Shown in pieces: positions 59,963 to 64,000 of a stretch of 64,000 bases of DNA. The number at the start of each line of letters is the position of its first letter. The stretch's first letter is position 1. A model generated the notes under the pieces. The model was not told the DNA's origin, did no database searches, and saw nothing but the letters and a program-made list of their open reading frames with translations. Made by a program: the position numbers and the translations under genes. Source of the DNA: Bin87 sp965220105 (GTDB lineage Bacteria; Chloroflexota; Dehalococcoidia; Lucifugimonadales; UBA3495); assembly GCA_965220105.1 (NCBI GenBank), contig OZ244811.1:2728001-2792000 (forward strand). The letters are read 5' to 3'.

Positions 59963-60002
59963 CTGGTGGAGGCTAGGGGATTCGAACCCCTGACCCCCTG
60001 CT
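59963..60002. repeat. 3' part of tRNA-Ala repeated at 53919-53958
   Basis: 38/40 identical in the same orientation at an offset of 6,044 bp; mismatches at 59974 and 59997. This is the candidate intact-side attachment site. Confidence 0.8.
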
Positions 60003-60038
60003 TGCAAAGCAGGTGCTCTCCCACTGAGCTAAGCCCCC
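59964..60038 (-). tRNA. tRNA-Ala(UGC)
   Basis: Acceptor GGGGGCT/AGCCTCC (one G-U), D-arm GCTC/GAGC, anticodon stem CCTGC/GCAGG with loop TTTGCAA giving UGC, T-arm AGGGGTTCGAATCCCCT, discriminator A, encoded CCA at 59964-59966. Intact. Confidence 0.96.
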
Positions 60039-60053
60039 TTTACGACGTCTCCG

Positions 60054-60059
60054 ATTATA
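60054..60059 (-). promoter_or_regulatory. -10 element of tRNA-Ala
   Basis: A perfect TATAAT on the - strand, 16 bp before the tRNA 5' end. No good -35 is seen at 16-18 bp. Confidence 0.5.
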
Positions 60060-60201
60060 GCAGTCGCGGCTCTCCCCAACCGTCCGACGGGCGGCTTCGT
60101 TTTACATCCCGCCAGGCAGCGGGTATCATACGGCCAGCAATTTTCGCGGTGTTAATCCGTGTGTTAACCTGCCCCAATTCCCCAGCATAAGGAGCCCCAT
60201 C

Positions 60202-61401
60202 ATGCGAGGAGTAGCCATCGTTTCCCCCGTCCGCACCGCCGTCGGCGGCTTCGGCGGATCCCTGCGCGACGTCTCCGCCGCCGAGCTGGCGTCCACCGTC
60301 ATCCAGGCCGCTCTCGAGCGCAGCGGCGTTGACCCCTCGGTCGTCGATGACGTTATCCTCGGACACGGTTACCCCTCGGGCGAGAACCCGGCCATCGGTC
60401 GACTGGCCAGCCTCAAGGCCGGCTTGCCCATCGAGGTGCCCGGTTACCAGCTGGACCGCCGCTGCTCCTCCGGTTTGCAGGCCATCCTCAACGCCTCGAT
60501 GCTGGTGCAGACCGACAACGCCGACGTGGTGATCGCCGGGGGCGTGGAGAGCATGAGCAACGCCGAGTTTTACAACAACGAGTCCCGCTGGGGCGCCCGT
60601 TTCGGTTCCGTAACCTTCCACGACCGCCTGGAGCGAGCTCGCGCCACCATTTCGCCGGACGAAGTAATCGGCCCCATCCCTGGCGGCATGATCGAGACTG
60701 CGGAGAACCTGGCCCGCCAGTACGAAATTCCCCGGGAGGAGCAGGACGAATACGCCCTTCGCAGCCACCAGCGCGCCATCGCCGCACGCGACTCCGGCAA
60801 GTTCGGCAACGAGATTGTCCCGGTGAGCATTCCCCAGCGGCGCGGCGACCCCAAGATTTTCGATACCGACGAAGGCCCCCGCTCCGATACCACCATGGAA
60901 ATCCTGGGCCGCCTGCGCCCGGTGATGCGCGACGGCTGCGTCACCGCCGGCAACGCCAGCAGCCAGAACGACGCCGCTTCGGTGTGCCTGGTGGTCGCCG
61001 AGGACAAGCTGGAAGAGCTGGGCCTGACTCCGATGGCCTACCTGCGTGGCTGGGCCGTCACCGGCTGCCATCCCGCCACCATGGGCATCGGTCCGGTGTC
61101 CGCTGTCAACAAGGTGATGAATAAAATCGGCCTGACCCTGGGCGACATGGACCTCATCGAGCTCAACGAAGCCTTCGCCGCCCAGGTGCTGGCGGTGCTC
61201 CGCGAGTGGAAACTCCCCCACGAGGACCACCTGAACGTCAACGGTTCCGGCATCTCCCTCGGTCACCCCATCGCCGCCACCGGCGCCCGCATCCTCACCA
61301 CCATGCTCCACGAGATGGAGCGGCAGGACGCCCAATGGGGCCTGGAAACCATGTGCGTCGGCGGGGGGCAGGGCGTGGCCGCCGTCTTCGAGCGTCGGTA
61401 G
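60202..61401 (+). CDS. Thiolase / acetyl-CoA C-acyltransferase
   Basis: 399 residues. Nucleophile Cys in LDRRCSSGLQAIL, the ELNEAFAAQVLAV motif, NVNGSGISLGHPIAATGARI with the catalytic His, and C-terminal MCVGGGQGVAAVFE with the second Cys. It either cleaves 3-ketoacyl-CoA in beta-oxidation or condenses acetyl-CoA; which cannot be told from sequence. ATG 60202 follows AAGGAG. It fits with the acyl-CoA dehydrogenase and SDR genes elsewhere in the window. Confidence 0.94.
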   Translation: MRGVAIVSPVRTAVGGFGGSLRDVSAAELASTVIQAALERSGVDPSVVDDVILGHGYPSGENPAIGRLASLKAGLPIEVPGYQLDRRCSSGLQAILNASMLVQTDNADVVIAGGVESMSNAEFYNNESRWGARFGSVTFHDRLERARATISPDEVIGPIPGGMIETAENLARQYEIPREEQDEYALRSHQRAIAARDSGKFGNEIVPVSIPQRRGDPKIFDTDEGPRSDTTMEILGRLRPVMRDGCVTAGNASSQNDAASVCLVVAEDKLEELGLTPMAYLRGWAVTGCHPATMGIGPVSAVNKVMNKIGLTLGDMDLIELNEAFAAQVLAVLREWKLPHEDHLNVNGSGISLGHPIAATGARILTTMLHEMERQDAQWGLETMCVGGGQGVAAVFERR

Positions 61402-61433
61402 TTTCCTGTGATCACCCTCAGTTTGCGAGGCCG

Positions 61434-62222
61434 ATGATGACAACCCATCGGGACGTTGCATCCGAACCGGGCGGCAATCGGCGCCGGGCGTCCAAACCGC
61501 CGTTGCCCGACCCGCCCAAAAAGCCGGATATGCAACAATTCAACCACTATCACCGTGCCGCCATCGGAAACACCCTCTATCGCCACTTCTCCCACCGGGC
61601 CGATGTGCTGGTGAGCGGCGAAGGCTACCTGTGCTTTGAGAGGAGCCAGATACGCTCCGGCTGGCTGGAGCCCGACCTGGTAGTGGCTTTTAGCGTTGAC
61701 CCCGACGCCATCGAAGATAACAACGGTTACGAAATTGATGACGTGGGCAAATCGCCGGAGTTCGTGTTGGAAGTTGCCTCGCAGCAAACCGGACGGCGCG
61801 ATTACACGGTCAAGCGCGACGGTTATGCCGGCTTCGGCGTGGGCGAATACTGGCGTTTTGACTATACTGGCGGACAATACCACGACGCCCCGCTGGCCGG
61901 CGATTTTCTGGTCGATGGCCGCTACGAACCTGCCCCGCTGGCCGACGACCGCCCCGGAAAAATGTACGGGATGCTTTCCGGTTACAGCGCGGCGCTGGAC
62001 CTGTTCCTGTGTTGGGACGATGGCAAACTGCGCTTTTATGACTCGAATACGGACGACTTTCTGTTGGATCCGTCCGAATTGCAGGCGGCCCTGGTAGCCG
62101 CCGAAGATCAGCGGGACGCCGCCCGAGCCGACCGGGATGCAATCCAGGCGGAACGGGATGCCGCCAATGAGCGGATTCGGCAGCTTGAGGCGCGGCTGAG
62201 GGACAATAAACAGGGCGTCTGA
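61434..62222 (+). CDS. Uma2 (DUF820) family putative endonuclease-like protein
   Basis: 262 residues from ATG 61434 (a second ATG follows). The core EPDLVVAF ... SPEFVLEVASQQTGRRDYTV ... KRDGYAGFGVGEYWRFD has the DUF820/Uma2 PD-(D/E)XK arrangement (Asp in the first motif, E-V pair in the second). The last ~50 residues form a coiled coil (AAEDQRDAARADRDAIQAER). Uma2 proteins are abundant in Chloroflexi and Cyanobacteria with no settled function. The longer frame into the thiolase gene is not used. Confidence 0.8.
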   Translation: MMTTHRDVASEPGGNRRRASKPPLPDPPKKPDMQQFNHYHRAAIGNTLYRHFSHRADVLVSGEGYLCFERSQIRSGWLEPDLVVAFSVDPDAIEDNNGYEIDDVGKSPEFVLEVASQQTGRRDYTVKRDGYAGFGVGEYWRFDYTGGQYHDAPLAGDFLVDGRYEPAPLADDRPGKMYGMLSGYSAALDLFLCWDDGKLRFYDSNTDDFLLDPSELQAALVAAEDQRDAARADRDAIQAERDAANERIRQLEARLRDNKQGV

Positions 62223-62388
62223 TGGCAACAACCTACTAGAAAATCATCCCTGAGCAGGCCGACCTCATCAGCAACGCGCCCACCGCCCGGCGAGGCCCTC
62301 GTTAGAAAGACCAAACCGTAACCGAGTAATCTGAATGTAAACAGGCCCTAGTCAGATTATCCATCGACCGGAAAAGGGAGCAAATCAC

Positions 62389-63984
62389 ATGGCCAGCAGA
62401 CAAGAAGTAGCAGACGTTCTGGTCATTGGCGCCGGCGCCTCCGGAGCCGCCTTCACCTGGAGCCTCACCGAGGCCGGCGTAAAGGTAGTTTGCCTGGAGC
62501 AGGGCGGTTGGGTCTCGCCGACGGCCTTCCCGGTCAACGAGCCCCAGGCCCAGCTGCACTGGCAAACCGATTTTCACCCCAACCCCAACTTCAGGGGGCT
62601 GCCGGAGGATTATCCGGTAAACGAAGACGACACACCCATCGCACCTTATATGTACAACGCGGTGGGCGGCAGCACCATCCACTGGGGCTCCCACTTCCCG
62701 CGCTTCCATCCCTCTGATTTTCGCCTGAAGTCCCTGGACGGTGTGGCCGACGACTGGCCCATGGACTACTTCGAGCTGGAACCCTACTACGACCTGAACG
62801 ACCGGATGCACGGCGTCAGCGGCCTGCAGGGCGACCCGGCCTATCCGCCCAAACCCGTGCGTCCCACACCGCCACTGCCCATCGGCCGGGGCGGAGAACT
62901 GCTGGGCGAGGCCTTCAACAAGCTGGGTTGGCACTGGTGGTCGTCGGACAACGCGGTGCATTCCACCTCCTGGGATGGCCGGCCGGCTGACGTCGGCGAA
63001 TACCTGCGCTCGCCATCGGGCAGCGACATCATCTTCTGGCCCAAGGCGCTCCGGCAGGGCGCCCGTCTGATCACCCACGCCCGCGTGCGCGAGATCCTGG
63101 TGGACGACGCCGGGCGCGCCACCGGCGCTGCCTATTACGACCGCCACGGCGAATTGCAGGCCCAGTACGCCAAGGTCGTGGTGCTGGCGTGCAACGGCAT
63201 CGGCACGTCCCGCCTGCTGCTCAACTCCCGCAGCAGACTGTTCCCCGACGGCCTGGCCAACAGCAGCGGGCAGGTGGGCCGCAACCTGATGCACCACCCC
63301 TGCGGCTACGTCCTCGGCCTGTTTGACGAGGACCTGGGCCCCGACTGGGGGCCGCGGGGCTCTTCGATGCTGAGCCAGGAATTTTACGAAACCGACCTGC
63401 GCCGCGGATTCGCGCGCGGTTACGACATGCAGATCTCCAACGTTGGCGGCGCGCCCCTGCAAATTGCGCTCGGCGGCCTGGTCGGGGAGACCGTGCCGTG
63501 GGGCGACGGTCATCACCGGGACTTCGCGGAACGGTTCCACCGGCAGATGGGCATCGTCGTCATGTCTGAGGACCTGCCCGAGGAGCACAACCGGGTCACG
63601 CTGGACCCCAACCTCACCGACGCCCACGGCATCCCCGCGCCCAAGATTGACTACACGGTCAGCGACAACACCTGGGCCATCCTGGACCACGGCATCGCCC
63701 GGGCCAACGAAGCGCTGGAGGCTGCCGGAGCCACCCGGATAGTGTCTTCCCGGCTGCGCCGCAACGCCGGCTGGCACCTGCTCGGCACCGCCCGCATGGG
63801 CGCCGACCCGGACACCTCGGTGGTGGATCGCTGGGGCCGCGCCCACGACGTGCCCAACCTGTTCATCATCGACGGCAGCATCTTCACCACCGGCGCCTGC
63901 ATAAACCCCACCACCACCATCCAGGCCCTGGCCCTGCGAACCGCCGACTACCTGAAGGGAGAGGGTTCGTCCGCCATAGCGTAA
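62389..63984 (+). CDS. GMC family FAD-dependent oxidoreductase
   Basis: 531 residues. FAD-binding VLVIGAGASGAAFTWSLTEA and LEQGGW at the N-terminus, NAVGGSTIHWGSHFPRFHP for the GMC signature, and the catalytic His in AGWHLLGTARMG plus C-terminal NPTTTIQALALR. It should oxidise an alcohol, with electrons to a quinone or cytochrome rather than necessarily O2. No signal peptide is seen. ATG 62389 is preceded by AAGGGAG. It is close to the window end but complete. Confidence 0.93.
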   Translation: MASRQEVADVLVIGAGASGAAFTWSLTEAGVKVVCLEQGGWVSPTAFPVNEPQAQLHWQTDFHPNPNFRGLPEDYPVNEDDTPIAPYMYNAVGGSTIHWGSHFPRFHPSDFRLKSLDGVADDWPMDYFELEPYYDLNDRMHGVSGLQGDPAYPPKPVRPTPPLPIGRGGELLGEAFNKLGWHWWSSDNAVHSTSWDGRPADVGEYLRSPSGSDIIFWPKALRQGARLITHARVREILVDDAGRATGAAYYDRHGELQAQYAKVVVLACNGIGTSRLLLNSRSRLFPDGLANSSGQVGRNLMHHPCGYVLGLFDEDLGPDWGPRGSSMLSQEFYETDLRRGFARGYDMQISNVGGAPLQIALGGLVGETVPWGDGHHRDFAERFHRQMGIVVMSEDLPEEHNRVTLDPNLTDAHGIPAPKIDYTVSDNTWAILDHGIARANEALEAAGATRIVSSRLRRNAGWHLLGTARMGADPDTSVVDRWGRAHDVPNLFIIDGSIFTTGACINPTTTIQALALRTADYLKGEGSSAIA

Positions 63985-64000
63985 CTCCCCTGACCGCAAC

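Overview
The window is about 64 kb of GC-rich bacterial chromosome, densely packed on both strands. Its gene content suggests Chloroflexota, most likely a SAR202/Dehalococcoidia-type heterotroph. Pointers are an alternative complex III whose ActB is split in two, a LLM-class (F420/flavin) oxidoreductase, an acyl-CoA dehydrogenase, thiolase, GMC oxidoreductase and several SDRs, and many peptide-transporter lipoproteins with short A-C lipoboxes. The phylum is inferred from gene content only; there is no rRNA here.

Layout. 1-14.5 kb: metabolic genes, including a truncated LLM oxidoreductase, an S9 peptidase, an Fe-alcohol dehydrogenase, and a DUF6883 gene followed by a DUF4926 domain fused to an ECHDC3-like crotonase. 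Next come an acyl-CoA dehydrogenase, an SDR, a P1 peptidase/DUF2520/panB cluster and an SbcD-like nuclease. 14.6-18 kb: a palindromic MITE-like element, a zinc-ribbon coiled-coil protein, a nitrilase-family hydrolase and a membrane PQQ-propeller protein. 18-30.9 kb: peptide ABC permeases (DppC, DppB) and five tandem paralogous substrate-binding lipoproteins, each with its own near-consensus sigma-70 promoter. 31.1-44.4 kb: a second copy of the MITE, a promoter, then a long unidirectional block for alternative complex III (ActA, B1, B2, two NrfD-like subunits, ActD, ActE) and cytochrome c maturation (CcmH, CcmF, CcmI-like, a CcmG/TlpA thioredoxin). 44.4-49 kb: a ROK kinase, an SDR lacking its catalytic Tyr, two tiny membrane proteins, and DppF/DppD ATPases that probably energise the 18-31 kb permeases. 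49.1-52.4 kb: tRNA-Leu, tRNA-Lys, and a circularly permuted ATP-grasp/transglutaminase/alpha-E cluster. 52.5-53.9 kb: a decayed LRR/PD40-like gene and a small membrane protein.

53.9-60.0 kb is the most unusual stretch. A 40-bp copy of a tRNA 3' end lies 6,044 bp from the intact tRNA-Ala(UGC), in the same orientation (38/40 identical). Just inside it is a remnant that looks like a tyrosine recombinase. Between the repeats is one peptide-transporter operon (SBP, DppB, DppC, second DppB). This is the architecture of a small, decayed tRNA-borne genomic island. The window ends with a thiolase, a Uma2-family protein and a GMC oxidoreductase.

Overall the region supports peptide uptake, acyl-CoA and alcohol oxidation, and electron transfer from quinol to cytochrome c. 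Two small repeat families (the MITE and a CT/GA-rich palindrome) lie in the gaps. I saw no CRISPR array, prophage or rRNA.
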